Part shown: one piece after another, positions 1 to 9,509 of the stretch
Layout: each line of letters begins with the position of its first letter
Numbering within the stretch: the first letter of the stretch is position 1
Origin: Daejeonella sp.
GTDB lineage: Bacteria; Bacteroidota; Bacteroidia; Sphingobacteriales; Sphingobacteriaceae
DNA: 64,000 nt
Reading direction: 5' to 3'
Assembly: GCF_030695525.1 (NCBI RefSeq)
Contig: NZ_JAUYSS010000068.1
Span: forward strand, 1 to 64,000
The notes under the pieces: model-generated
What the model was told of the DNA's origin: nothing
The model's input: only the letters and a program-made list of their open reading frames with translations
The model's database searches: none
Position numbers and translations under genes: made by a program

Positions 1-91
1 AGCTAAAGCTGGAGCCTATTGAACGATCGTACGAGTGCGGTGTCTTACACTGTACAATAGCGGTTTACTGTTGTACTTAAAAATCAATTTT

Positions 92-225
92 GGTAATCGC
101 TGGAAACTCTACGGACAGTAAGGAACAATCCGTAGAGACGCTGCGCTTAACTCTACGGACAGTAAGGTAATCGCTGGAAACTCTACGGACAGTAAGGACG
201 CTGCGCTTAACTCGGACAGTAAGCA
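92..225. repeat. Short patchy direct repeats (GGTAATCGCTGGAAACTCTACGGACAGTAAGGA x2; GACGCTGCGCTTAACTC... x2)
   Basis: 33-nt copies at 92-124 and 166-198; the GACGCTGCGCTTAACTC unit occurs near 137 and 198. Confidence 0.85.
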
Positions 226-306
226 TGCGCCCGCATTCAGGACTTAAGAAGCACAATCAGAAAATCACTCAATCTAAAATAGGCCGGCAATTCCAGATCA
301 AACTCT

Positions 307-1425
307 TTAAAAGAGTTTCCGCATAGTGGCATGCTTTTTACCAAGTGTAGCACCGGTAGCTTCATGAAGGGAGAGCATTTTATCATTAAAATCACCCACC
401 CAGGATAATTCCAGTTCCACATACTGATTCATCGGAATCACATATTCTTTCAGTTTGATGAATAAGGCCGATTCCAGTCCGTGTTTCTGATACGCTTTCT
501 TCGTACCCATCACCACTGCCCGCATCCGGTTTACCCCTTTCCAGCGATAATAAACGAATTTTAATTTTTCGATCAAACCGAGCTTGCCATTAAAGCTTTT
601 GATCATTTGATTGGCATCCGGAAGAATCACTATAACTGATGCCGGTTCATTATTGATATAGGCAAACCAGATCAGCTTCTCGTCCATCACCGTTTTCATT
701 TTATTGAAACTTTCCAAAATACCTTTGGTTTGAAGCGGAACAAAGTTTTCAAAATCCTGCCAGGCATCATTGTATATTTCAGCAAAATCCTTTGCAAAAT
801 CTTCCAGTTTCTTTATTTCAAGATGTTTGAAGGTATAACCCGGTTTATTGGCCACCCATTCGGCAATCTTTGTAAAGCGCTCCGGAAATGGTTTCATCAC
901 CTGCAGGTGATTGGTAATCTGCTCATAAAGGGTTTGGAAACCATAGGCTTCGAAGAGATTTTTATAATAGGGATGATGGTAATTCATTCCATAAGAAGGG
1001 GTGGTATAACCTTCGATCAGGAGTCCCCAGAAACTGTCATTTTCGCCAAAATTGATTGGGCCATCCATGGCCTTCATGCCCTTTTTTGTCAGCCATTTTT
1101 CGGCGGTGCTGAACAGCAGGGTGGCTGCTTCTGCATCATTGATACATTCAAAAAAGCCAATTCCTCCGGTAGGCTGTTCGGGTTGATAAGCCTTCTTCTC
1201 ATTGACAAAGGCGGCTATTCTTCCTATCAGTTTTCCCTGATCTGATTTCAATACCCATCGGGTACAAACACCATAATTATGCAGGTCGTTCTTTGCAGGA
1301 TCAAAAACAGCTTCAATATCTTTATCGAGCGGGCATACCCAGTAGGGATCATTCCTGTAAATTTCGCGCGCCACATCCAAAAATTCGCGGGCTGTATTCT
1401 TATCTTTAACTTCTGTTAAAACCAT
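307..1425 (-). CDS. GNAT-like acyltransferase family protein (hypothetical)
   Basis: Long ORF; the likely start is the internal Met (MVLTEVKDKNTAREFLDVAREIY...). The fold assignment is tentative. Confidence 0.6.
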   Translation of the reverse strand: MVLTEVKDKNTAREFLDVAREIYRNDPYWVCPLDKDIEAVFDPAKNDLHNYGVCTRWVLKSDQGKLIGRIAAFVNEKKAYQPEQPTGGIGFFECINDAEAATLLFSTAEKWLTKKGMKAMDGPINFGENDSFWGLLIEGYTTPSYGMNYHHPYYKNLFEAYGFQTLYEQITNHLQVMKPFPERFTKIAEWVANKPGYTFKHLEIKKLEDFAKDFAEIYNDAWQDFENFVPLQTKGILESFNKMKTVMDEKLIWFAYINNEPASVIVILPDANQMIKSFNGKLGLIEKLKFVYYRWKGVNRMRAVVMGTKKAYQKHGLESALFIKLKEYVIPMNQYVELELSWVGDFNDKMLSLHEATGATLGKKHATMRKLF

Positions 1426-1494
1426 TGGGTAAAGGGGATAAAATAAAAAAAGCATTCAGAGAACTGAATGCCTGAATATTAGGGCTGTAACTCC

Positions 1495-1689
1495 TTAAAA
1501 ATCATCTTCATCATCATCGTCGTCGAAAACATCAAATGCCGGAAGATCATCGTCTATCGGTAGATCAAATTCATCTTCATCATCAAGAATGGGACGAACC
1601 GGTACAATCGGATCAGACAGATGGGTCTTTTTCTTATCGGGACTTTTCTTTGGTCCCCCGCTTTTGGTTACTTTCTTTGGCGACTTCAT
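1495..1689 (-). CDS. Small protein with basic N-terminus and highly acidic Asp/Glu-rich C-terminus
   Basis: 64-aa ORF ending DDDLPAFDVFDDDDDEDDF. Confidence 0.6.
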   Translation of the reverse strand: MKSPKKVTKSGGPKKSPDKKKTHLSDPIVPVRPILDDEDEFDLPIDDDLPAFDVFDDDDDEDDF

Positions 1690-1793
1690 TGGTGCAAATT
1701 ACACGTTTTAAGTTTTAATATTATGTTCTTATAAATTTAACAAGATTTTGAAATTCCAAACCTCTTTTTTAATTTTTATTTCTGAGGCCATTT

Positions 1794-2360
1794 TTACTCA
1801 GTCTGATCCCCGATTACATTGCTTTCCGGAACCAGGTCAGTAAGCTGAGGCAGATCCTTGGTTGAATTAATTCCAAAATAATCCATAAAAAGGCCACTGG
1901 TAGCATAAAGCAGTGGTTTTCCAACCGTTTCCGACTTCCCTGCGATACTGATCAGCTCTTTTTCAAGCAATTTTTGTACGGTATAATCACAATTTACCCC
2001 CCTGATCTGCTCGATCTCCAGCTTGGTAACCGGCTGTTTATACGCGATGATCGAGAGCGTTTCTAATGCCGCCTGACTCAGTTTCTTCCTCGAACGCTGA
2101 ATCTGCAGCTGATTGATCACCGGATAAAACTCCTTCCGGGTCAGAAACTGAAAACCTCCATTCAATTGAACCAGCTCTATTGCCAGATTCAAATCCAGGT
2201 ATTTCTGCCTGATCTTTTCTATCAATTCCTCAATTGCTTTCAGCGAGAATTGCTCCTCACTCAACTCTGCCAAAACCTGCTGTATTTCCTCTGCAGAAAT
2301 ACTCTTTTCGGAAGCAAAAATCAGGGCTTCGATGAAAGGTTCAGGCGCTGTAAAACTCAT
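1794..2360 (-). CDS. scpB: SMC-Scp complex subunit ScpB
   Basis: ScpB-like: EALIFASEKSISAEEIQQVL...LSQAALETLSIIAYKQPVTKLEIEQIRGVNCDYTVQKLLEKELI. The start is probably MSFTAPEP. Confidence 0.92.
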   Translation of the reverse strand: MSFTAPEPFIEALIFASEKSISAEEIQQVLAELSEEQFSLKAIEELIEKIRQKYLDLNLAIELVQLNGGFQFLTRKEFYPVINQLQIQRSRKKLSQAALETLSIIAYKQPVTKLEIEQIRGVNCDYTVQKLLEKELISIAGKSETVGKPLLYATSGLFMDYFGINSTKDLPQLTDLVPESNVIGDQTE

Positions 2361-2530
2361 GGACAAACATAACATATTGCCATCCAAACGAAAAAAAAAT
2401 CTTCAAAAAAATGTTGTTTTTCTTATTGAGAGCCTGCTTTTTTCAAATTCTCAAAAATAATTCAAAACCGATCCAATCCGGGCCTCGTAGGTCAAAGCAA
2501 TCAACAGAACATTTTAATTTACTCTACCAC

Positions 2531-3244
2531 ATGGAAAATTTAAGACAAAAAGATGAGCAAATTATTCTGCAGGAGCAGGATATTTTATCGGCACCGCTAC
2601 AGCGCCGGTCCTTCCTTCGCTATGCAGGTGCCGGAGCTGCCGGGATCGCCTTACTCGCAGCAGGTTGTAAAAAAGACGGAATGATGATCGATGATTCTGC
2701 CGGGGTAAACCTGGGAAGCGGCGATGTTGGCATTCTGAATTATGCCTATGCTTTGGAACAACTGGAAGCCGCATTCTACATCAAAGTGGCCTCCTCATTC
2801 TATTCGGGGATTACCGAAGCCGAAAGATCTTTGCTTTCGGATATCAGGGATCATGAGATCGCTCACCGCGAATTTTTCAAGAATGCCTTGGGCTCCAATG
2901 CGATTCCCGGTTTGGAAGTAGATTTCTCCATGATCAATTTCAGCAGCCGCGATAGTGTGCTGGCAACTGCCAAAGCTTTTGAAGACCTGGGTGTTTCAGC
3001 CTATAACGGAGCAGGGGTTTTGATCAAAGACGCAAACTACCTGACCCTAGCCGGTAAGATCGTTTCTGTGGAAGCCCGTCATGCGGCATTGATCCGCGAT
3101 TTGATCAGTAATGGAACTTTTGCCAATGCTGAAGTGATTGACAACAACGGACTCGATAAATCCCGCTTGCCAATGGAAGTGCTGGGTATTGCCGCACCTT
3201 TCATCAAAACAAAAATCAACGCAAACGATCTACCTAAATCTTAA
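2531..3244 (+). CDS. Exported ferritin-like domain protein (twin-Arg plus lipobox N-terminus)
   Basis: N-terminus QRRSFLRYAGAGAAGIALLAAGCKK; ferritin-like motifs LEQLEAAFY, DHEIAHREFF, SVEARHAALI. The ORF track start (2411) is probably too early. Confidence 0.8.
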   Translation: MENLRQKDEQIILQEQDILSAPLQRRSFLRYAGAGAAGIALLAAGCKKDGMMIDDSAGVNLGSGDVGILNYAYALEQLEAAFYIKVASSFYSGITEAERSLLSDIRDHEIAHREFFKNALGSNAIPGLEVDFSMINFSSRDSVLATAKAFEDLGVSAYNGAGVLIKDANYLTLAGKIVSVEARHAALIRDLISNGTFANAEVIDNNGLDKSRLPMEVLGIAAPFIKTKINANDLPKS

Positions 3245-3255
3245 TCCCAACAGCT

Positions 3256-4092
3256 ATGAATATCCTGAACATATTAGAAGAAATTGAAAAAACAGATGCC
3301 GAAGTATATGAGCGCATCAGTCCGAGAAGAAAAGCCATGGCCCAATTTTACGGCTTTGGAAAGAAAGTAGCCCTGGCATCTATTCCATTGGCACTCGGTA
3401 CCATGTTTAAAAAGGCCTATGCGCAAACTGCGAGTACAGAAGTTGAAGCCGTATTGCAGTTTGCCCTGACCCTGGAATACCTGGAAGCTGAATTTTATAC
3501 CAAAGGAGTTGCCGCCACCGGACTCGTTCCTGCAGGAGCAGCATTGGGAGCCATTACTACAATCCGTGATCATGAAAACCAGCATGTGGCTTTCCTGAAA
3601 ACAGCACTGATGTCTCTGGGTAAAACACCCGTTTCAAAGCCGACCTTTGATTTCTCGGCAGGAAACGGATCAAATACAGGCCCATTTGCAAATGTATTTT
3701 CAAATTACGATACCTTCCTTGCCGTAGCGCAGACCTTTGAGGATACCGGCGTGCGGGCCTATAAAGGACAAGCTCCGGCATTAATAGGCAGCGGAGGCGT
3801 TTTGACCGCCGCATTGAATATCCATTCGGTAGAAGCCAGGCATGCAGCACATATCCGGCAGATGCGCAAGGCACGCGGGGCGAATGTAAAACCCTGGATT
3901 ACCGGACAGGATACAGGCATTGGCGCAATCGTGCAGGCATCCTATGCCGGCGAAGAACTGGAAAGCCAGGCCGGAATAAAAATTACCGGTATCAACGGGC
4001 AGATGATTTCTGTCGCTGCAGCCACCGAAGCATTTGATGAACCATTGACCAAGGCGCAGATCCTGGCCATTGTTGATCCCTTTATCGTTTAG
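3256..4092 (+). CDS. Exported ferritin-like domain protein, paralogue of the upstream gene
   Basis: LEYLEAEFY, DHENQHVAFLK, SVEARHAAHIRQ; RRKAM...AYAQ signal-like N-terminus. Confidence 0.8.
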   Translation: MNILNILEEIEKTDAEVYERISPRRKAMAQFYGFGKKVALASIPLALGTMFKKAYAQTASTEVEAVLQFALTLEYLEAEFYTKGVAATGLVPAGAALGAITTIRDHENQHVAFLKTALMSLGKTPVSKPTFDFSAGNGSNTGPFANVFSNYDTFLAVAQTFEDTGVRAYKGQAPALIGSGGVLTAALNIHSVEARHAAHIRQMRKARGANVKPWITGQDTGIGAIVQASYAGEELESQAGIKITGINGQMISVAAATEAFDEPLTKAQILAIVDPFIV

Positions 4093-4113
4093 TGTTTGTT
4101 TTAGGTTTGTTGG

Positions 4114-4143
4114 AAAAGAGAGTCGGGGGGCTCTCTTTTTTTG
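4114..4143. terminator. Intrinsic terminator hairpin
   Basis: AAAAGAGAG-loop-CTCTCTTTT followed by a T run, between convergent genes. Confidence 0.75.
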
Positions 4144-5967
4144 TTATATGGGAATGCTGATGTTGACTTCGGTGCCGGATTCGCCGGTTTGGGTTTGGGT
4201 GATGTGGATGGAAGTTTTGTTGATTTTGTTGAGGAGATGGACGCGTTCGTGGATTAGTTCAAGGCCACGGCTTGTATGCTGACCATGTGTTCTGTTATTA
4301 ATTGAATTGGAAATTCCTATGCCATTGTCAGTAATTTTGATAAAAAGAAGATTGTCATTGCATGAAAAATCAATTTGGATAAAGCCACCTTCTTCCTTTG
4401 GTAACAAACCGTGCCAAACTGCATTTTCAATGAATGGCTGTATTAACATAGATGGAATTATTATTTCTTCAGTCTCAATTTTCTTGTCAATATTAATTGA
4501 ATATTTCATTTTCTCGGCAAATCTGATTTTCTCTAAAGAAAGGTAAAGGCTTAAATATTGAATTTCTTCAAATAGGGTCAAGGTGCTTTTTAAACATATT
4601 TCAAGATGTTTTCTCATTAATCGGGCAAAACCTGTAAGAATCTGATTTGCAGATTTTGATTCATTTATGCCAATAAAATATTGGATGGTGTTAATTACGT
4701 TAAAAACAAAATGGGGATTCATCATAGCCTGCAGGGCTTTTTGCTCAAGAGTGACTATGGTATTCTGAAATTTTATTTCTCTTTTTCGTTTCTTTTTTTG
4801 AGATAAAATATAAATTATTATCACAATTAAGGTAGCCAATAAAACAATTGTGATGATAGTGGTGATCAACCACCAATATTGCGTTTCTTTATATTTTTGT
4901 TTGGCTATAATGAGTTCATTTTTTTGTATTTTTTGTAATTGGAGGTAGTGTGAAGATGTTTTGCCGATATTATCTGAAAGGTTTTTAGAAAGTTGAATGC
5001 TATCATGATGTTGTACTTCTTTTAAGTATTTTAAAGCGATTGGGTAATTTTTTCTTTTTTCTTCAAGTTCATATCTTTTAAACAGATAGTAATAGACAGA
5101 ACTATTATCACCCATTTTTCTGGCAAAATTTATTCCTTCATTTATTGCAACTTCAGCTTTTTTATATTCATTCTGCTCTAAATAAATGGAAGCCAAGGTT
5201 AAATTCGAACCGACAATTACTTTATATAAATTATGCTTCCTGGCTTGACTAATTGCTTCAAATAATCTGTTTATCGCGGTTTCAAAATCTTTTAATTTGT
5301 AAAAGATCACACCTGAGTTTTGGAGGGATGTAATGTAATTAATGGTGTCTTTTGATTTTGAGAAAATCTCTTCACTAATTTTAAGATATTTAAGTGAATT
5401 GTTATAGTCTCCCTGTGATCTTAAAATGCTTGCAATATTTAGATGAGTGCCTGCTGTAAATTCATCAATGTTTAATTTCTTAGATATTGAAAGTGATTTT
5501 TTATAATAAAAGAGGGCTTTATTATAATTTATTTCCTTATAGAGATTGCCAAAATTATTATAGACCCTAGCTTCGTTTTTACGATCATTATTTATTTTGA
5601 AATATTTTAGCGCTTCTATATAGCATTTTACAGCCTGTTCGGTGTCACTTAAATAATAAAATCCTACACCTTTAATTCTATTTGCTTCAGCTATCCCAGA
5701 GAAATAATTAATTTTTTTTGCAAAAAACAGTGCACTGTCAGCAAGCACAACTGTTCTATAGGGATTCGTAAGTCTAGTGTTAAATGCAGCGTTATTTATT
5801 TTGTTTATATCCAAAGTGTCAATTAAATCAGGCTCTAAATTTGAAGCCAAAGAAAAATACTCTTGCAGAATCGTACGATAACTTTCTCTCAGCATTTTTG
5901 GTAAAATATTTATTGCTGTTAGAAGTAAAATGATAAAAGAGGCTTGCAGGATTAGCTTTTTTTTCAA
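4144..5967 (-). CDS. TPR-containing LytS/YehU-type sensor histidine kinase (His_kinase family)
   Basis: TPR-like N-terminal half, a TM segment, QALQAMMNPHFVFNVINTIQYFI, GIGISNS...RGLELIHERVHLLN. Confidence 0.88.
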   Translation of the reverse strand: MKKKLILQASFIILLLTAINILPKMLRESYRTILQEYFSLASNLEPDLIDTLDINKINNAAFNTRLTNPYRTVVLADSALFFAKKINYFSGIAEANRIKGVGFYYLSDTEQAVKCYIEALKYFKINNDRKNEARVYNNFGNLYKEINYNKALFYYKKSLSISKKLNIDEFTAGTHLNIASILRSQGDYNNSLKYLKISEEIFSKSKDTINYITSLQNSGVIFYKLKDFETAINRLFEAISQARKHNLYKVIVGSNLTLASIYLEQNEYKKAEVAINEGINFARKMGDNSSVYYYLFKRYELEEKRKNYPIALKYLKEVQHHDSIQLSKNLSDNIGKTSSHYLQLQKIQKNELIIAKQKYKETQYWWLITTIITIVLLATLIVIIIYILSQKKKRKREIKFQNTIVTLEQKALQAMMNPHFVFNVINTIQYFIGINESKSANQILTGFARLMRKHLEICLKSTLTLFEEIQYLSLYLSLEKIRFAEKMKYSINIDKKIETEEIIIPSMLIQPFIENAVWHGLLPKEEGGFIQIDFSCNDNLLFIKITDNGIGISNSINNRTHGQHTSRGLELIHERVHLLNKINKTSIHITQTQTGESGTEVNISIPI

Positions 5968-6060
5968 TTCTGATTTTAATATTGAAATTAAATAGTATTG
6001 AGGAGAGCCTAGATTATAAAGATGATTTAATATAAAATTTTATTTTAAATTTTACAAATA

Positions 6061-6098
6061 AAAAGCGGCGAAACGCCCCAATCGTTTCAACCGCTTTT
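6061..6098. terminator. Terminator-like hairpin downstream of the LytTR regulator gene
   Basis: AAAAGCGGCGAAACG...CGTTTCAACCGCTTTT. Confidence 0.6.
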
Positions 6099-6290
6099 GA
6101 TAAAACTAATGTGTGCTAATTCACCTTGAATTTTTTATCTTTCCTAGAAAATAAGATCAAACACTATAGTTTATCTTAATTTCTAAGGTATATAATTTAG
6201 GTTTGTGTTTGTTGATTAATGTATAAGCGGTATGAATTTGTAAATAAACGGTAGTGACTATTAATTTATGAACCAGATTTGCTCAAAGAT

Positions 6291-7076
6291 TTATTCATTG
6301 TTATAAAAAAGCTTAGCGGTTTCTAAAAAAGCTGACACTCTTCTTCTCGATACAGTATGTTCTGAAGAGTCAGACATACAGACTATTAGTCCATTCTTGT
6401 TAGAATAATTTTTAAGATGTTTAAGATTTATGATTGTTGATTTATGTATCCTGCTAAAACCACTGTTAACAAGTATTTCTTCATATTCTTTTAGGTGCTT
6501 CGAAACAACCACCCGGCCTTGATTTTCAAGATTGAATATAGAGTAATTACTATCCGCCTCAACATATATAATGCTATTTACATTCAGGATATGAAATCCA
6601 TTTAAATGAGGCAGGTTTAATTTGGTAATTTTCTGGATCTCATTGAGATTCTCTTCCAGGCTAGTAAATTGTATGGATTGGTTAGACAAAACATGTTTTT
6701 CAATATGGTTTTGGCCTCTCAAAACAATCGCTTTTTCAATCGCTTCTCGTAACTCCTCGATGTCTATAGGCTTCAATAAATAATCAACGGCACTTGCCTT
6801 TAAAGCTCTTAAAGCATATTGGTTATACGCTGTTGTGAAAATTACAGATCCAGAAATTTTATTTAAATCTGGTAATAAACTGAATCCGTCTTCATTTGGC
6901 ATTGCTATATCAAGAAATACAAGATCTATTTCATTTGATTTCAACATTTTACGGGCTTCTTGTACTGATTTAGCTATTCCTCTAATCTTGACTTTAGGGC
7001 AATAGCCATCAATCATAAAGAAAAGAGATTTGCAGGAATACTCTTCATCATCTACAATTATTGCGTTTAATTGCAT
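6291..7076 (-). CDS. LytTR-family response regulator
   Basis: Receiver (IIVDDEEYS...DLVFLDIAMPNEDG...TTAYNQYALRALKASAVDYLLKPI) plus LytTR DNA-binding domain; adjacent to the His_kinase gene. Confidence 0.92.
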   Translation of the reverse strand: MQLNAIIVDDEEYSCKSLFFMIDGYCPKVKIRGIAKSVQEARKMLKSNEIDLVFLDIAMPNEDGFSLLPDLNKISGSVIFTTAYNQYALRALKASAVDYLLKPIDIEELREAIEKAIVLRGQNHIEKHVLSNQSIQFTSLEENLNEIQKITKLNLPHLNGFHILNVNSIIYVEADSNYSIFNLENQGRVVVSKHLKEYEEILVNSGFSRIHKSTIINLKHLKNYSNKNGLIVCMSDSSEHTVSRRRVSAFLETAKLFYNNE

Positions 7077-7167
7077 AATAATAGCTATATGTAATTTTTA
7101 CACTAAATTACAGGTATTTGCAGTAAAGAAATGGCTAAAATGAGTAAACGGTATAAATAAATGAGTA

Positions 7168-8298
7168 TCAATACCCAATCACCTGCTGTTCAGTCATTTC
7201 CGGTAAATCCCTGAACTCGTATTGCTGTGTTCTGAGCTGAGGTTCAAAACCTGCTTCGCGTATCGAATCCTGTATGCCCTGGGAGGTAAAGCGGTGGGGG
7301 GCACCGGCGGCAGAAACCACATTTTCTTCAATCATAATCGAACCAAAATCATTCGCTCCGGCATGGAGGCAGATCTGGGCAACTTGTTTTCCTACGGTTA
7401 ACCAGCTGGCCTGGATATTTTTAACATTGGGCAGCATGATGCGGCTTAAAGCGATCGTACGGATGTATTCATCTGCGGTAACCTGGTTCGTAATCCCTCT
7501 TACTTTACGCAAAAGCGTACCATCATCCTGGAAAGGCCATGGAATAAAGGCGATGAATCCTTTTGCATCTGCCGGCTTTTCGGTCTGTACTTCACGCAGC
7601 CAGACCAGGTGCTCAAAACGCTCTTCAAGGGTTTCTACATGCCCGAACATCATCGTTGCCGAAGTGGTTAATCCCAATTGATGTGCCGCACGCATCACGT
7701 CCAGCCATTCCTGTCCCCCGCATTTACCTTTGGAGATCAGCCGGCGCACGCGGTCGTTCAGGATTTCTGCTCCGGCGCCGGGCAATGAATCCAAACCGGC
7801 TGCCATTAAGGCTTTTAATACTTCGGTATGGCTCATGCCTTCAAGTTTGGCGATATGGGCAATCTCGGGCGGACCGAGGGAATGTAATTTTAAGGTAGGA
7901 TATAATTCCTTTAATTGTTTGAACAGATCAACATAGAAAGCCAAACCCAGATCGGGATGATGCCCGCCCTGTAAGAGCAATTGCTCGCCGCCATAACGGA
8001 AGGTTTCTTCGATCTTTACTTTATAGGTTTCAATATCAGTGATATAGCTTTCATCATGTCCCGGCCGGCGGAAGAAATTGCAGAATTTGCAATTGGCAAT
8101 GCACACATTGGTGGTATTCACATTGCGGTCGATGATCCAGGTTACTTTGTTATGAGGGACCTGCTTTTTTCGTAGCTCATTGGCAGTGTACATCAGTTCG
8201 GATGTCGCCGCTTGTTTGAACAGGAATAATCCTTCTTCGGCAGAAAGAAATTCAAAATTCAGAGCCCGGGTAAGCAGATCGGAGGTTTGCATGTACAA
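7168..8298 (-). CDS. mqnC: Cyclic dehypoxanthinyl futalosine synthase (radical SAM), menaquinone biosynthesis
   Basis: CIANCKFCNFFRRPGHDESYI radical SAM CxxxCxxC; GGEQLLLQGGHHPDLGL; SLPGAGAEILNDRVR. Confidence 0.88.
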   Translation of the reverse strand: MYMQTSDLLTRALNFEFLSAEEGLFLFKQAATSELMYTANELRKKQVPHNKVTWIIDRNVNTTNVCIANCKFCNFFRRPGHDESYITDIETYKVKIEETFRYGGEQLLLQGGHHPDLGLAFYVDLFKQLKELYPTLKLHSLGPPEIAHIAKLEGMSHTEVLKALMAAGLDSLPGAGAEILNDRVRRLISKGKCGGQEWLDVMRAAHQLGLTTSATMMFGHVETLEERFEHLVWLREVQTEKPADAKGFIAFIPWPFQDDGTLLRKVRGITNQVTADEYIRTIALSRIMLPNVKNIQASWLTVGKQVAQICLHAGANDFGSIMIEENVVSAAGAPHRFTSQGIQDSIREAGFEPQLRTQQYEFRDLPEMTEQQVIGY

Positions 8299-8307
8299 AG
8301 ATAGGGA

Positions 8308-8480
8308 GAATTAGCAAATTAGTTAATTAGCAAATTAGCAAATTGGGGAATTTGACAATTGGTAAATGATTAATGGGGGGAATTAGCAAATGAGGTAATT
8401 AGCAACCCGATAGCTATCGGGTTAGCAAATGAGCAACCCGATAGCTATCTGGTATGGGAATTTGACAATTTGTAAATGAT
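8308..8480. repeat. Quasi-periodic AATTAGCAAATTAG tract with two embedded palindromes
   Basis: Direct reading: attagcaaattagttaattagcaaattagcaaattgg... Confidence 0.85.
8404..8423. repeat. Perfect 20-nt palindrome AACCCGATAGCTATCGGGTT
   Basis: Exact; near copy at 8435-8453, and the 18-nt core recurs at 9283-9300. Confidence 0.95.
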
Positions 8481-8670
8481 TCCTCGGTTATCACATCCAT
8501 TTCTAAGCCAAAATTTTGCTTCCGGACAGAAATTTAAAACCTATAATTGTCCCTACCGGCAGCCCGTTTTCAGCTACATTCTTACCTGCTTCTTACCTGC
8601 TTCGGGAAGACTTATTACCTGGTTCTGGATAAGTATAAATTAAACATGAATTAAAGACGAATGAAACACG

Positions 8671-8733
8671 GACTAAACGCGTATTTTTCTGTGTTTTGTC
8701 CGCGTTTAGTCCGCGTTTAGTCCCTGTTTAGTC
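8671..8733. repeat. 11-nt tandem repeat (GTCCGCGTTTA x3) plus inverted arm GACTAAACGCG
   Basis: Copies at 8698-8708, 8709-8719 and 8720-8730; inverted arm at 8671-8681. Confidence 0.9.
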
Positions 8734-9014
8734 TTAATTTATATGCAACCAGTCTTAGCCCTGTTTCACAGGAATTACGGGCTTGCCTTTGAGTGATTTT
8801 TGGGCAGCTTTGAGGCTCTTTTTTAAGCTTCTTTTTGAATCAGAATCTTAACTGGCATTTTATTCGAAAAATTTGCCGGAAAAACAAAGTCGCATTTTTT
8901 TCCACAGACAATTAAAACCTGAACCCATCTGTTAATAAGTCCTTTAAAACCTTGATAAATATTTTTTTGTTGGGAATGAAGAATAATTATATTTACTGAC
9001 CTAAGCTATGAAAA

Positions 9015-9266
9015 ATGACCTACAAAGAACAGTATCTGTACCTAAAGCAGAAAACAGCTGATTCCTACAACCTGTGGATTAAAGCTCAAAATCAATTGGC
9101 AAGCGATGAAGATGGCTTTTTGAATGAACAATTATGGGATAATCTTGAATTCAGTGCTTCCGACTTACAAAAATCTCAGAATGAGTTTAATAAGTTCTGC
9201 AGCATCATCCGGAAAGGTAAATTCAGTGCGCATGATATTTTGGGTGAGGAGCAGGCATGCGCTTAA
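9015..9266 (+). CDS. Hypothetical protein (83 aa)
   Basis: Intact ORF with plausible composition; no family recognised. Confidence 0.5.
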   Translation: MTYKEQYLYLKQKTADSYNLWIKAQNQLASDEDGFLNEQLWDNLEFSASDLQKSQNEFNKFCSIIRKGKFSAHDILGEEQACA

Positions 9267-9282
9267 TCAATTGATAGTTGAC

Positions 9283-9300
9283 ACCCGATAGCTATCGGGT
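9283..9300. repeat. Palindrome ACCCGATAGCTATCGGGT embedded in a TTGACAGTTGACA tract
   Basis: Exact palindrome with ...tagttgac and tgacagttgaca flanks. Confidence 0.95.
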
Positions 9301-9509
9301 TGACAGTTGACAATGGAATAGTACTAATTATTAAATGACCGGGTAATAGTTTTTATTCAGGCCAGGATAACATTATTTTCATTGAAAAAGGATTAGTCTT
9401 GATTCTTTATTCCTGGTTCTTGAATCAGTTCTTTGTTGACAGTTGACAGCATTGAGTGGTCATTTTCTAATTTGCTCATTTGCTAATTTTCTAATTATCT
9501 CATTCGCGT

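Noticed and set aside
92-225. Direct repeats considered as a CRISPR array
   Set aside because: Repeat units are unequal and overlapping, with no regular unique spacers and no cas genes.
730-1245. 171-aa + strand ORF antisense to the GNAT-like gene
   Set aside because: Lies entirely inside a well-supported opposite-strand CDS; no recognisable motif.
7274-8175. Cluster of + strand ORFs (7274, 7563, 7730, 7981)
   Set aside because: Antisense shadows of mqnC; composition atypical for real proteins.
8308-8480. AATTAGCAAATT tract considered as a CRISPR or origin iteron array
   Set aside because: Degenerate spacing, no dnaA/rep gene or cas genes nearby, and similar tracts with different words occur elsewhere.
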